DNA from: Reyranella sp.
GTDB lineage: Bacteria > Pseudomonadota > Alphaproteobacteria > Reyranellales > Reyranellaceae
DNA length: 48,382 nucleotides
NCBI RefSeq assembly: GCF_004296935.1
Contig: NZ_SCVH01000029.1
Coordinates: forward strand, 1-48,382
Direction of reading: 5' to 3'
The position numbers and the translations under genes were made by a program. Every line of letters starts with the position of its first letter. Positions within the stretch are counted from its first letter, which is position 1. Below, in pieces: positions 7,485 through 15,429 of the stretch. Below the pieces are notes generated by a model. The model worked only from the letters and a program-made list of their open reading frames with translations, did no database searches and was not told the origin of the DNA.

Positions 7485-7997
7485 ATGAAATTAGCTCCGT
7501 ACCCCATGATCGAACTCGATCCTGGCGCCCCCCTCGACCGCCACCGCGCCACGGTGAAATCCGAGTGGATCGACTGGAATGGCCACATGAACGTGGGCTA
7601 CTACGTCGTGGCCTTCGACCAGGCGACCGACACGCTCTGCCAGCAGTTCGGCTGTGGCTTCGAGTACACCCGCGACAAGATCGGCATGACCTTCGTGCTG
7701 GAAGCCCACGTCACCTACGACCGCGAGGTCAAGGAGGGCGACGAACTACGTGTCACCACCCAGATTCTCGACCACGACGCCAAGCGCCTGCACTACATCC
7801 ACGCCATGTATCACGCCGGCGAAGGCTATCTCGCCGCCACCAACGAGCTGATGCTGATGAACATCGACTATGCGAGCCGCCGCTCCGCACCGTGGCCCGA
7901 CTTCGCCCTCGAGCGGATCGAGAAGATGGCGGCGGCGCATGCGGCCCTGCCCAAACCGAAACAGGCCGGCCGACTCATCGGCATCAAGAAGAAGTAG
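7485..7997 (+). CDS. Hotdog-fold acyl-CoA thioesterase, first of a tandem pair
   Basis: This 170-residue protein of the 4HBT-like thioesterase family carries the motif D30-W-N-G-H-M-N, with the catalytic Asp, and a strongly conserved M-N-I-D-Y-A-S-R-R segment near the C-terminus. The fold hydrolyses acyl-CoA thioesters; this subgroup is related to the thioesterase domain of carnitine-dehydrogenase-type proteins. The ATG at 7485 makes the N-terminus match that of the paralogue downstream; another ATG lies at 7506. The Shine-Dalgarno sequence is weak. The second copy starts five bases after this stop, so the two are probably co-transcribed. Confidence 0.8.
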   Translation: MKLAPYPMIELDPGAPLDRHRATVKSEWIDWNGHMNVGYYVVAFDQATDTLCQQFGCGFEYTRDKIGMTFVLEAHVTYDREVKEGDELRVTTQILDHDAKRLHYIHAMYHAGEGYLAATNELMLMNIDYASRRSAPWPDFALERIEKMAAAHAALPKPKQAGRLIGIKKK

Positions 7998-8002
7998 AGT
8001 AC

Positions 8003-8518
8003 ATGCTCGATTCACTGCCTTACGAACTGCCCGACCTCGTCACCTCAGCGCCGCTCGACACCCACCGCTCCACCGTGCTGCCGGAATGGGTCGACTGGAA
8101 CGGCCATATGAACGTGGCCTTCTATGTCACGGCGTTCGACCAGGCGTCCGGCGCCTTCATGCGCAACATGGGTCTCGGCCGCCGCTACGTCGACGGCAAG
8201 CTGGGCATGACCTTCGTGCTCGAAACCCATGTCACCTACGACCGCGAGATGAAGGAAGGCGCGCCTATGCGCTTCGCCACCCAGCTCCTCGAGCGCGACG
8301 CCAAGAAGGTCCATCTCTTCCACGAGATGTTCCATGCCGAGCAGGGCTACCTGGCAGCAACCAACGAAACCATCGTCATGAACATCGACTACGCCTCGCG
8401 CCGCTCCGCGCCCTGGCCGGTGCCGGTGGCCGAACGGCTGGAGACCTTGTGGGCGACGCACCGCCTGCTGCCCAAGCCGGCCAAGGCCGGCCGGGTCATG
8501 GGTCTTTCGAAGAAATAG
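8003..8518 (+). CDS. Hotdog-fold acyl-CoA thioesterase, second of a tandem pair
   Basis: This 171-residue paralogue of the preceding protein aligns with it without gaps from A-P-L-D to the C-terminal K-K, with about 60% identity counted by eye over about 155 residues. It shares D31-W-N-G-H-M-N, G-M-T-F-V-L-E, H-V-T-Y-D-R-E and the S-R-R-S-A-P-W-P segment. Divergence is concentrated in the stretch after the catalytic motif (residues 48-68) and in the C-terminal helix, which would fit altered substrate preference or a heteromeric hotdog dimer. The end overlaps the convergent GNAT gene by 23 bases. Confidence 0.8.
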   Translation: MLDSLPYELPDLVTSAPLDTHRSTVLPEWVDWNGHMNVAFYVTAFDQASGAFMRNMGLGRRYVDGKLGMTFVLETHVTYDREMKEGAPMRFATQLLERDAKKVHLFHEMFHAEQGYLAATNETIVMNIDYASRRSAPWPVPVAERLETLWATHRLLPKPAKAGRVMGLSKK

Positions 8519-9014
8519 AGGGCGAAGAAGTGGCGAGCTTCGCCAGCGCCTCGCCACTCAGCCGATAGGGCAGCCAGTTGCGGATCCAGCGGAAGCCCAT
8601 GCGCTCGTAGAAGCCGCGCGCCGGATTCCAGTCGAGCACATTGAGGTCGATGCGCTTGAAGCCGTTGGCGGCGCACTCGCGTGCCAGCGCCACCATCAGC
8701 GCCCGCGCGACGCCGCCGCGGCGCTCTTCCGGCACGACCCAGATATCTTCGATAAAAATGCCACGCGCCGCGGTCCAGACGGAATAGTTGAAGGTATAGA
8801 GCGCGAAACCCACCGGTGTGCCGCCGCGCTCGGCGATCAGGGCCGCGAACTTCGGATCGACACCGAAGCCGTCGCGGGCCAAGGTCTGCGGCGTCGAGGT
8901 GACGGCATCGGGCTCGTCCTCGTAGGTCGCGAGGTCGATCGAGAAGCGATGAAGGAGATCGACATCGTCTACGGTCGCCGGCCGAACGACGACCGACGCA
9001 GGCTTAGCTGGCAC
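8496..9014 (-). CDS. GNAT-family N-acetyltransferase
   Basis: This protein of about 172 residues has the GNAT fold. The acetyl-CoA-binding motif A is I-W-V-V-P-E-E-R-R-G-G-V-A-R-A-L, equivalent to the (R/Q)xxGxG/A loop, and the C-terminal N-P-A-R-G-F-Y-E-R-M-G-F is classical. It resembles spermidine/spermine-acetyltransferase-like members, but the acceptor substrate is unknown. I chose the GTG at 9014 because GGAGG lies five bases before it. The ATG at 9026 is possible but would place that ribosome site inside the gene. The start overlaps the end of the DUF2783 gene by 11 bases. Confidence 0.8.
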   Translation of the reverse strand: MPAKPASVVVRPATVDDVDLLHRFSIDLATYEDEPDAVTSTPQTLARDGFGVDPKFAALIAERGGTPVGFALYTFNYSVWTAARGIFIEDIWVVPEERRGGVARALMVALARECAANGFKRIDLNVLDWNPARGFYERMGFRWIRNWLPYRLSGEALAKLATSSPSISSKDP

Positions 9015-9234
9015 GAGAACCTCCATTCAACGACAGACGGGCGGCCGCCAAGGCCTCGCGGATGACGTCGGCGTCGCCGACGTGATTGACGAGCAACAGG
9101 ATCAGCCCGGCGTCGAAAGCCCGGCACTGCTCGTCGTCAAGATTCCTGTGGGCATCGACAATGGCGTTGTAGACCTCGTCGGGCCGCGCGAGGTTGAGCG
9201 TACGCCGAAGCGCGCCGGAAGCCCCATCCGCCAT
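9004..9234 (-). CDS. DUF2783 domain protein
   Basis: This small 76-residue protein contains the DUF2783 pattern L-N-L-A-R-P-D-E-V-Y followed by D-A-H-R-N-L and L-L-V-N-H-V-G-D. The family has no known biochemical function and is usually found next to flavin-dependent monooxygenases, as here: its start lies 11 bases after the monooxygenase stop. A role as an accessory or stabilising subunit of that enzyme is an inference from context. The ATG at 9234 is preferred over one five codons upstream because that one would run into the monooxygenase stop. Confidence 0.75.
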   Translation of the reverse strand: MADGASGALRRTLNLARPDEVYNAIVDAHRNLDDEQCRAFDAGLILLLVNHVGDADVIREALAAARLSLNGGSRAS

Positions 9235-9245
9235 TGTCCTCTCCC

Positions 9246-10874
9246 TCAACCGTGGCCGGTCGCGCGCCGCAGCGCCGTCGCCAGCTCCCTCGCATCGGGC
9301 CGCCGCCAGCGCGCCGCGACATAGCGGTCCGGGCGAATCAGATAGGCCGTCCCGGCCCGGCCATCGTAGCGCTGCCGCAGCAGCCCATCGCGATCGTGCA
9401 ACGCGGTCCAGCCGGCCGGTGCCGCACTCCCGCGTGCGACCATCAGGCCGGCGACGCCTTCCGGCAGGCCGGGCAGGTCGGCGGCGCGCGGGGCGAAGGA
9501 CATCAGCGTGAATTCCTGCCCGACATGATCGACCAGGAAGCCGCCCGCGCCGTTGACAACCGGAGCGTCGACCATCGCCGAACCCGGTGCCGGCCCCCGC
9601 AGCCAGTCGCTGTCGCCATCCGGCGTGTCGAGCGGCGATCCGGGCTGAACGGTCGGTACCGACAAGCGGCCGCTGTTCACCAGGGTACGGGCGAACGGGA
9701 AGTCACGGGCCAATGCCAGCGTGGCGTCGCGAAAAGCACGCGATGCCGGGAATTTCGGCGTGATGAAGTCGGTGCTGCGTGTCGAATTCAGGATGTTCTC
9801 CCGGGCGGCGGCGCGGCGTTCGCTGCAGTAGCTGTCGAGCAGCGAGGCCGGCGAGCTGCCCGCGAGCACGCGCGCCAGCTTCCAGGCGAGGTTGTCGACG
9901 TCGGCCACCGCCGCGTTGCCGCCGCGGGCGCCGAATGGCGAGACGACATGGGCGGCATCGCCGGCGAAGATCACCCTGCCCTCGGCGAAGCGCTCCATCA
10001 TGCGGCAGGTGAAGGTATAGACACTGGTCCATTCGTGCTCCCAGGTGGCGTCGGGACCGAACATCTGACGCAGGCGACGGTCGACATTCTCCGGCTTCTT
10101 CTCTTCTTCCGGATCGGCATCGCGGCCGAGCTGGAAGTCGACACGCAGCACATTGTCGGCCTGGCGGTGCAGCAGTACCGAATTGGTCGGGTGAAACGGC
10201 GGGTAGAACCAGAAGCGCCGCTCCTTCGGTAGTTCGCTGGTGAAGCGAATGTCGGCGATCAGGAACTGGTCGTGAAAGACCTCGCCGGGAAAGGGCAGGT
10301 CGAGCAGGTGCCGCACCGCGCTGCGCACGCCGTCGCAGGCGACCAGCCATTCGGCTTCGAGCGCATAGCGGCCGTCCGGCGTCTCGATATCGAGCGACAC
10401 CGACTCCGGGCCAGGGCGAATGCCCACGACCTTGTTGCAGAAACGCAGGTCGATCAGTTTCTCTTCCAGGCAGCGATCGAAGAGATATTCCTCAACGTAG
10501 TACTGCTGCAGATTCACGAACGCCGGGAATTTATGGCCGGGCTCGGGCGCCAGGTTGAAGTGGTAGATCGGCCTGTCCTGGAGATAGACCTCGCCCTGTT
10601 CCCAGGTGATGCCCTTGTCGACCATGCGCCGGGCGATGCCGAAGCGGTCCCAGATTTCCAGGCTGTGCTTGGCCTGGCAGATCGACCGGCTGCCGTTGCT
10701 GACCGTGTCGTCCTCGTCGAGCAGCACCGACGCCACGCCGCGCGCCGCGAGAGCCAGCGCCAGCGTCGGACCGGCAAGCCCCGCACCCACGATCACGACC
10801 TGACGGCGCTTGCCCTTGCCGTCCAGTTCTGGCGGTCGTCGATAAGGATAGTGGCGGTACTGGTACGAACTCAT
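9246..10874 (-). CDS. FAD-dependent aromatic-ring monooxygenase (PHBH/MhpA-type)
   Basis: This 542-residue class A flavoprotein monooxygenase probably hydroxylates an aromatic substrate with NAD(P)H and O2. All three fold signatures are visible: G30-A-G-L-A-G35 (dinucleotide binding), C180-D-G-V-R-S (DG motif), and F303-A-G-D-A-A-H (GD motif, FAD ribityl contact) followed by P-F-G-A-R-G-G-N. A thioredoxin-like C-terminal region (about 430-540) fits MhpA-type enzymes. It lies between an MBL-fold hydrolase upstream and DUF2783 downstream, suggesting an aromatic catabolism operon. The region before its start codon is a large nested palindrome, which may affect expression. Confidence 0.85.
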   Translation of the reverse strand: MSSYQYRHYPYRRPPELDGKGKRRQVVIVGAGLAGPTLALALAARGVASVLLDEDDTVSNGSRSICQAKHSLEIWDRFGIARRMVDKGITWEQGEVYLQDRPIYHFNLAPEPGHKFPAFVNLQQYYVEEYLFDRCLEEKLIDLRFCNKVVGIRPGPESVSLDIETPDGRYALEAEWLVACDGVRSAVRHLLDLPFPGEVFHDQFLIADIRFTSELPKERRFWFYPPFHPTNSVLLHRQADNVLRVDFQLGRDADPEEEKKPENVDRRLRQMFGPDATWEHEWTSVYTFTCRMMERFAEGRVIFAGDAAHVVSPFGARGGNAAVADVDNLAWKLARVLAGSSPASLLDSYCSERRAAARENILNSTRSTDFITPKFPASRAFRDATLALARDFPFARTLVNSGRLSVPTVQPGSPLDTPDGDSDWLRGPAPGSAMVDAPVVNGAGGFLVDHVGQEFTLMSFAPRAADLPGLPEGVAGLMVARGSAAPAGWTALHDRDGLLRQRYDGRAGTAYLIRPDRYVAARWRRPDARELATALRRATGHG

Positions 10875-10875
10875 C

Positions 10876-10940
10876 GGAGCGCGCCACTCCAGTGGCGCTC
10901 AAGGTCATGCGGAAGATGCGCCACTGGAGTGGCGCGCTCC
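10876..10940. repeat. Nested palindrome: two palindromic arms forming a perfect 23-bp inverted repeat
   Basis: Positions 10876-10898 and 10918-10940 are exact reverse complements over 23 bp with a 19-bp spacer. Each arm itself contains a palindrome, GCGCCACT-CC-AGTGGCGC (10881-10898) and GCGCCACT-GG-AGTGGCGC (10918-10935). The whole can fold as one long cruciform or as two adjacent hairpins. It nearly fills the 79-bp gap between the MBL hydrolase gene and the monooxygenase start. The form is that of a paired REP/BIME-like element. It has no T-run, so simple termination is unlikely. No other copy was noticed in the window. Confidence 0.75.
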
Positions 10941-10953
10941 CATGACGACATGA

Positions 10954-11910
10954 TCAGCCCGCCTTTTCCAGCGCCGCCCACATCTCGATGTCGCGCTCGG
11001 CGGTCCAGATGCGCGGATGGTCGAGGCCCTTGGCCTCGTCGTAGGCGCGCGACACGTCGAACGGCATGCAGTGCTCGAAGATCACCCAGTTGCCGTAGCG
11101 CGGCTGCAGCGCTGCCATCGCCTTGTCATAGGCATCCTTCAGCGAATCTCCGGCCTCCGCACTGGCCGATACGGCCTTGTAGAGATCGGCCAGGAACCCT
11201 TGCGTGCCGGCGATGCCCTCTTCCACGGCACCCTCGCCGATCAGCGCATCGCCGCGCCCCGGCACCAGCGCCTCGGCCTTGAGATCGCGCAGCTTCTGCA
11301 GCGTCTCGGGCCAGTCCTTGTAGTGTGCATCTCCACAATAGGGCGTGGCGCCGTACTCGACGAGGTCGCCGCTGAACAGCGTGCGCTCCTCGGGCAACCA
11401 GACGATCGTGTCACCCTTGGTATGGCCGCGCCCGGCATGGATGATGTCGACCTGCAGCTTGCCCAACCACAGGGTCATGCGGTCGTTGAAGGTGATTGTG
11501 GGCCACGTGAGGCCGGGAATGGTCTCCGCCGCCTGGAACAGCCGCGGGAAGCGCTGGAGCTCGGATTTGTAGTCCTGGGCACCGCGCTCGACGATCATCT
11601 CCCGCGTCGCCTCGCTGCAGATGATGTGCTCGGGATTGTAGCCGCTGGCGCCCAGCACGCGGACTGCATGGTAGTGCGACAGCACCACGTATTTGATCGG
11701 CTTGTCGGTGACGGTGCGGATGCGCTCGATTACCTGCTCCGCCATCTTCGGCGTCGCCTGGGCATCGATCACCATCACGGCATCGTCGCCGACCACGATT
11801 CCGGTGTTGGGATCGCCCTCGGCCGTGAACGCATAGGCGTGCTCGGACAGGCGACTGAAAGTGATCTTCTTGTCCACCATGTCCGCCTGCGAGGCGAAGG
11901 CCCTGGCCAT
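10954..11910 (-). CDS. MBL-fold metallo-hydrolase, HxHAVR variant
   Basis: This 318-residue metallo-beta-lactamase-fold protein has first-site ligands H79-Y-H81. The usual D-H of the HxHxDH motif is replaced by V83-R84 (S-H-Y-H-A-V-R). Later motifs are retained: G-H-T-K-G-D, then F-S-G-D-L with the bridging Asp. The second metal site is therefore probably altered or lost. The ATG at 11910 is chosen because AAGGAGA precedes it; the longer in-frame ORF lacks a ribosome site. It is probably the first gene of the operon with the flavin monooxygenase and DUF2783 and may open or hydrolyse a product of that pathway (inference). Confidence 0.8.
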   Translation of the reverse strand: MARAFASQADMVDKKITFSRLSEHAYAFTAEGDPNTGIVVGDDAVMVIDAQATPKMAEQVIERIRTVTDKPIKYVVLSHYHAVRVLGASGYNPEHIICSEATREMIVERGAQDYKSELQRFPRLFQAAETIPGLTWPTITFNDRMTLWLGKLQVDIIHAGRGHTKGDTIVWLPEERTLFSGDLVEYGATPYCGDAHYKDWPETLQKLRDLKAEALVPGRGDALIGEGAVEEGIAGTQGFLADLYKAVSASAEAGDSLKDAYDKAMAALQPRYGNWVIFEHCMPFDVSRAYDEAKGLDHPRIWTAERDIEMWAALEKAG

Positions 11911-11913
11911 TGG

Positions 11914-11946
11914 TGTATCTCCTTGCGCTTTCGATGCTTGCAAGGA
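11914..11946 (-). promoter_or_regulatory. Possible Shine-Dalgarno-sequestering hairpin before the MBL gene
   Basis: In the leader of the MBL-fold gene, TCCTTGC (11946-11940, read on the minus strand) is complementary to GCAAGGA (11926-11920), with a 13-base spacer. The second arm contains the AAGGA of the ribosome-binding site, nine to ten bases before the ATG. A 7-bp stem could mask translation initiation. This rests on complementarity alone; no ligand-binding domain of a known riboswitch is recognised. Confidence 0.3.
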
Positions 11947-12010
11947 ACCTATGCAGCGCGCGCGGCTCAAGTCAAAGCGCGACGCGCCGGACTATTCACA
12001 GGGCGGAGTA

Positions 12011-13027
12011 TCAGTCCGACCCGTACTTGTGATAGCGACCCCGGTCGCCCGAACGGACCGCGACCTCGAAGGAGTCGTTGTCGCGCTCCATGCGCAGCCT
12101 GATCGTCGTGCCGGCGGGGCCGCTTTCCCACAGCTTGCGGTAGAAGTCGGCAACGTCGTCCAGCACCTCGTCGTTCAGGGCATGCAGGATATCGCCGCGC
12201 TGCAGGCCGGCACGATCGGCCGGCCCACCGTCGGAAATGCCGCCGATCACGAGCTGGCCCATGTGCTCGACGGTATAGATCCCGAGCCAGGGCCGAGGCG
12301 GTGTCGACAGCCGGCCATTGGCGACCAGTTCGGAGAAGATCGGCTTCAGCCGGTTGATCGGCACGTACATGTTGCCGGGAAAAGCCGGCGCACCCGGGCC
12401 CAGCGCTTCCTGCACCAGCAGCGAACCGACGCCCAGCAGTGCGCCGTCGGCGCCGACCAGCGCCGATCCGCCCCACAGTGGATAGGCGGGGACGGTGAAG
12501 ATCGCGTTGTCGAGCAGGTATTCCCAGTAGCCCGCGAACTCGCGGCGGCTGGCAACCTTGACCTTGAGCGTCGCCTTCTCGCCGCCATAGCCCACGACGA
12601 CGGCCTCGCTACGCAGCGACAGCGCGTCGGAATCGCCGAACCGCATCGGCTTGACGGGCAGCGGCGCGTCGGCGCGCACAAGCCCGAAGCCGCTTTCATA
12701 GTCGTAGCCCACGATATGGGCCGGCCACTCGACGCCCTCGATGTCGGTGATGGTGACGGTGTCGGCTTCCATGATCAGGTAGCCGATGGTGACGATCAGG
12801 CCTTCGTGGTCGATCACGATGCCGTGGCCTTCACGTTCGGAGCCGAGCGTCTGGGCCGAGCGGCGGTTCTCGGGAATGGTGGTCTTGAGCCCGACGACGG
12901 CGGGCAACACTTCGGCGATGGCCAGCGGCACGTTGGACGAGTGCCCGGGAATCCGCGCCTCGACGCCTTCTTGGCCGGTCGGCCAGTGTCCTGTGCCGTT
13001 CGAGGAACCGTTCAACCCTCGGGCCAT
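12011..13027 (-). CDS. HtrA/S1C-like PDZ protein lacking the catalytic triad (predicted pseudoprotease)
   Basis: This 338-residue protein has a trypsin-like HtrA fold (about 40-215) and one PDZ domain (about 240-330: P-W-L-G-I-Y, then G-G-P-A-D-R-A-G-L-Q-R-G-D-I-L). Aligned by eye to HtrA, the catalytic positions are all changed: the His of TNxH is Tyr83 (I-V-T-I-G-Y), the Asp is Gly113 (Y-D-Y-E-S-G-F-G-L), and the Ser of GNSGGP is Trp185 (P-L-W-G-G-S-A). No signal peptide or N-terminal membrane helix is visible, unlike DegP/DegS. It is probably a cytoplasmic binding or scaffold protein; its partner is unknown. It is divergent from uvrD, with 82 bp between the starts. Confidence 0.8.
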   Translation of the reverse strand: MARGLNGSSNGTGHWPTGQEGVEARIPGHSSNVPLAIAEVLPAVVGLKTTIPENRRSAQTLGSEREGHGIVIDHEGLIVTIGYLIMEADTVTITDIEGVEWPAHIVGYDYESGFGLVRADAPLPVKPMRFGDSDALSLRSEAVVVGYGGEKATLKVKVASRREFAGYWEYLLDNAIFTVPAYPLWGGSALVGADGALLGVGSLLVQEALGPGAPAFPGNMYVPINRLKPIFSELVANGRLSTPPRPWLGIYTVEHMGQLVIGGISDGGPADRAGLQRGDILHALNDEVLDDVADFYRKLWESGPAGTTIRLRMERDNDSFEVAVRSGDRGRYHKYGSD

Positions 13028-13109
13028 TCGTACACCCCTAAATTTACAGTGGGCGCGTCCACAGTCAGGAAGATAGGCGTCTGCCGCGCCGATTGCTATA
13101 TGACGGTGC

Positions 13110-15404
13110 ATGGCGCCCCCCGCCGACCCGTTCGAAATCACCGACGATCCCGCCCCGGCCCAGCCCGAGCCGGCGCGCCGCGCCGTTGCGTCCACGGCCC
13201 ATCTCGACGGGCTGAACGAGGAGCAGCGGGTGGCCGTGACCCACCAGGGCGGGCCGCTGCTGGTGCTGGCCGGCGCCGGCACCGGCAAGACCCGGGTGCT
13301 CACCTCGCGGATCGCCCACCTCCTGATCACCGGCCGGGCACGGACCTCGCAGATCCTGGCGGTCACCTTCACCAACAAGGCAGCGCGCGAAATGCTCGAC
13401 CGCGTGGCGAGCCTGATCGGCGGTGCGGCCGACGGCATGTGGCTCGGCACCTTCCACGCCATCGGCGTGCGCGTGCTGCGCCGCCATGCCGAGCTGGTGG
13501 GACTCAAGAGCAATTTCACCATCCTCGACACCGACGACCAGACCCGGCTGATCAAGCAGCTGCTGCAGGCCGAGGGCATCGACGACAAGAAATGGCCGGC
13601 GCGGGTGCTGAGCGGCATCATCCAGCGCTGGAAGGACCGGGCGCTGACGCCCGACAAGGTCTCGGGCGACGAGGCCGGCGAGTTCGCCGGCGGCAAGGCG
13701 GCCGAGATCTATCGCCAGTACCAGGAGCGCCTCGCCGAGGTGAATGCCGTCGATTTCGGCGACCTCGTCATGCATTGCGTCACCCTGTGGCAGAAGCACC
13801 CCGACGTGTTGGCGACATACCATCGCCGCTTCCGCCACATCCTGGTCGACGAATACCAGGACACCAACGTGGCGCAGTATCTGTGGCTCCGGCTGCTGGC
13901 GCAGGGCACCGAGGACGTCTGCTGCGTCGGCGACGACGATCAGTCGATCTACGGCTGGCGCGGCGCCGAGGTCGGCAACATCCTGCGCTTCGAGAAGGAT
14001 TTCCCCGGCGCCACCATCGTTCGGCTGGAGCGCAACTACCGCTCGACGCCGCATATCCTGGCTGCCGCCTCGCACCTCATCTCCCACAACGAGGGCCGCC
14101 TCGGAAAGACGCTGTGGACGGAGATGAAGGAAGGCGAACGCATCGCGGTGCGCGGCGTGTGGGACGGCGACGAGGAAGCCCGCGGCATCGGCGAGGAGAT
14201 CGAGGCGTTGCAGCGCGACAAGCACAAGCTGGCGCAGATCGCCATCCTGGTGCGTGCCGGCTTCCAGACCCGTGAGTTCGAGGAACGCTTCATCACCATG
14301 GGCCTGCCCTACCGCGTGATCGGCGGCCCACGCTTCTACGAGCGCCAGGAGATCCGCGACGCGCTGGCCTACTGCCGGGTCACCGTGCAGCACGACGACG
14401 ACCTCGCCTTCGAGCGCATCTACAACACACCGCGCCGGGGCCTGGGCGAATCGGCGCTACGCACGCTGCGGCAGATCCAGCGCAGCCAGAAGATCTCGTT
14501 GTTCGAGGCCACCCGGCGCGCGCTCGAGACCGACGAACTGAAGGCCCGGCCGCGCAAGTCGCTGGGCGACCTGATCCGCAACTTCGAGCGCTGGCGGGCC
14601 ATGCTCGACGGCATGAGCCACGTCGAGGTGGTCGAGACCCTGCTCGACGAGTCTGGCTATACCGACATGCTGCGGCTCGACCGCTCGGTCGAAGCCGAGG
14701 GCCGGCTGGAGAATCTGAAGGAACTGACCAACGCCCTGCAGGAATTCGACTCGCTGCCGGCCTTCCTCGAGCACGTGGCCCTGCTGACCGACATGGCTGA
14801 CCGCAGCGACACCGACATGGTGAGCCTCATGACGCTCCACGCCGCCAAGGGTCTGGAGTTCGACACCGTGTTCCTGCCGGGCTGGGAGGAAGGCCTGTTT
14901 CCCAACCAGCGCGCGCTCGACGACAAGGGGCTGGCCGGGCTCGAGGAAGAACGGCGCCTGGCCTATGTCGGCCTGACACGCGCGCGCAAGCGGGCCTATG
15001 TCTCTTTTGCCGCCAATCGGCGCATCTTCAATCAGTGGCAGGCTGCCATCCCGTCACGTTTCCTGCGCGAACTGCCGACCGGCCACCTCGCCGAGAGCAG
15101 CGACGCCGGCCTCTACGCCACCTACTCGGCCGGGCATCACGGCGGCCTGCGCGACCAGGCGAGCGGCTTCGACTACGAGAACCTCGGCACCGGCGGCGCC
15201 AGGCGCACGCGCTATCGCGACGAGACGTTCGACGATCGCCGCGCGGTCGAGGGCGACAAGCCCGACCTCGGCGTCGGCCAACGCGTGTTCCACCAGAAGT
15301 TCGGCTACGGCCGCATCGTCGCCGTCGACGGCAACAAGCTCGACATCGATTTCGAAAAGGCCGGCCCCAAGAAAGTGCTCGACAGCTTCATCGAAGCCGC
15401 CTGA
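13110..15404 (+). CDS. uvrD: ATP-dependent DNA helicase UvrD/PcrA
   Basis: This 764-residue SF1A 3'-5' helicase acts in nucleotide excision and mismatch repair. Motifs in order: Q-motif L-N-E-E-Q-R near 35, Walker A A-G-A-G-T-G-K-T (54-61), Ia V-T-F-T-N-K-A-A near 89, Walker B V-D-E-Y-Q-D-T-N near 247, III G-D-D-D-Q-S-I-Y-G-W-R-G near 274, V T-L-H-A-A-K-G-L-E-F near 575, and VI Y-V-G-L-T-R-A-R-K-R near 620. The C-terminal Tudor-like segment (G-Q-R-V-F-H-Q-K-F-G-Y-G) that binds RNA polymerase in PcrA/UvrD is present. The start follows an unconserved Pro-rich leader. The ABC importer begins 25 bases downstream on the same strand. Confidence 0.95.
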   Translation: MAPPADPFEITDDPAPAQPEPARRAVASTAHLDGLNEEQRVAVTHQGGPLLVLAGAGTGKTRVLTSRIAHLLITGRARTSQILAVTFTNKAAREMLDRVASLIGGAADGMWLGTFHAIGVRVLRRHAELVGLKSNFTILDTDDQTRLIKQLLQAEGIDDKKWPARVLSGIIQRWKDRALTPDKVSGDEAGEFAGGKAAEIYRQYQERLAEVNAVDFGDLVMHCVTLWQKHPDVLATYHRRFRHILVDEYQDTNVAQYLWLRLLAQGTEDVCCVGDDDQSIYGWRGAEVGNILRFEKDFPGATIVRLERNYRSTPHILAAASHLISHNEGRLGKTLWTEMKEGERIAVRGVWDGDEEARGIGEEIEALQRDKHKLAQIAILVRAGFQTREFEERFITMGLPYRVIGGPRFYERQEIRDALAYCRVTVQHDDDLAFERIYNTPRRGLGESALRTLRQIQRSQKISLFEATRRALETDELKARPRKSLGDLIRNFERWRAMLDGMSHVEVVETLLDESGYTDMLRLDRSVEAEGRLENLKELTNALQEFDSLPAFLEHVALLTDMADRSDTDMVSLMTLHAAKGLEFDTVFLPGWEEGLFPNQRALDDKGLAGLEEERRLAYVGLTRARKRAYVSFAANRRIFNQWQAAIPSRFLRELPTGHLAESSDAGLYATYSAGHHGGLRDQASGFDYENLGTGGARRTRYRDETFDDRRAVEGDKPDLGVGQRVFHQKFGYGRIVAVDGNKLDIDFEKAGPKKVLDSFIEAA

Positions 15405-15429
15405 TCAAGATATGTACGGGAGAAACATC

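Noticed and set aside
9015-9026. ATG at 9026 as the GNAT start
   Set aside because: The GGAGG that best fits initiation at GTG 9014 would lie within the coding region; kept only as an alternative.
15412-15429. ATG at 15412 as the start of the substrate-binding protein
   Set aside because: It has no ribosome site, and using it would put the GGGAGA that serves the ATG at 15430 inside the gene; the later start gives a standard signal peptide.
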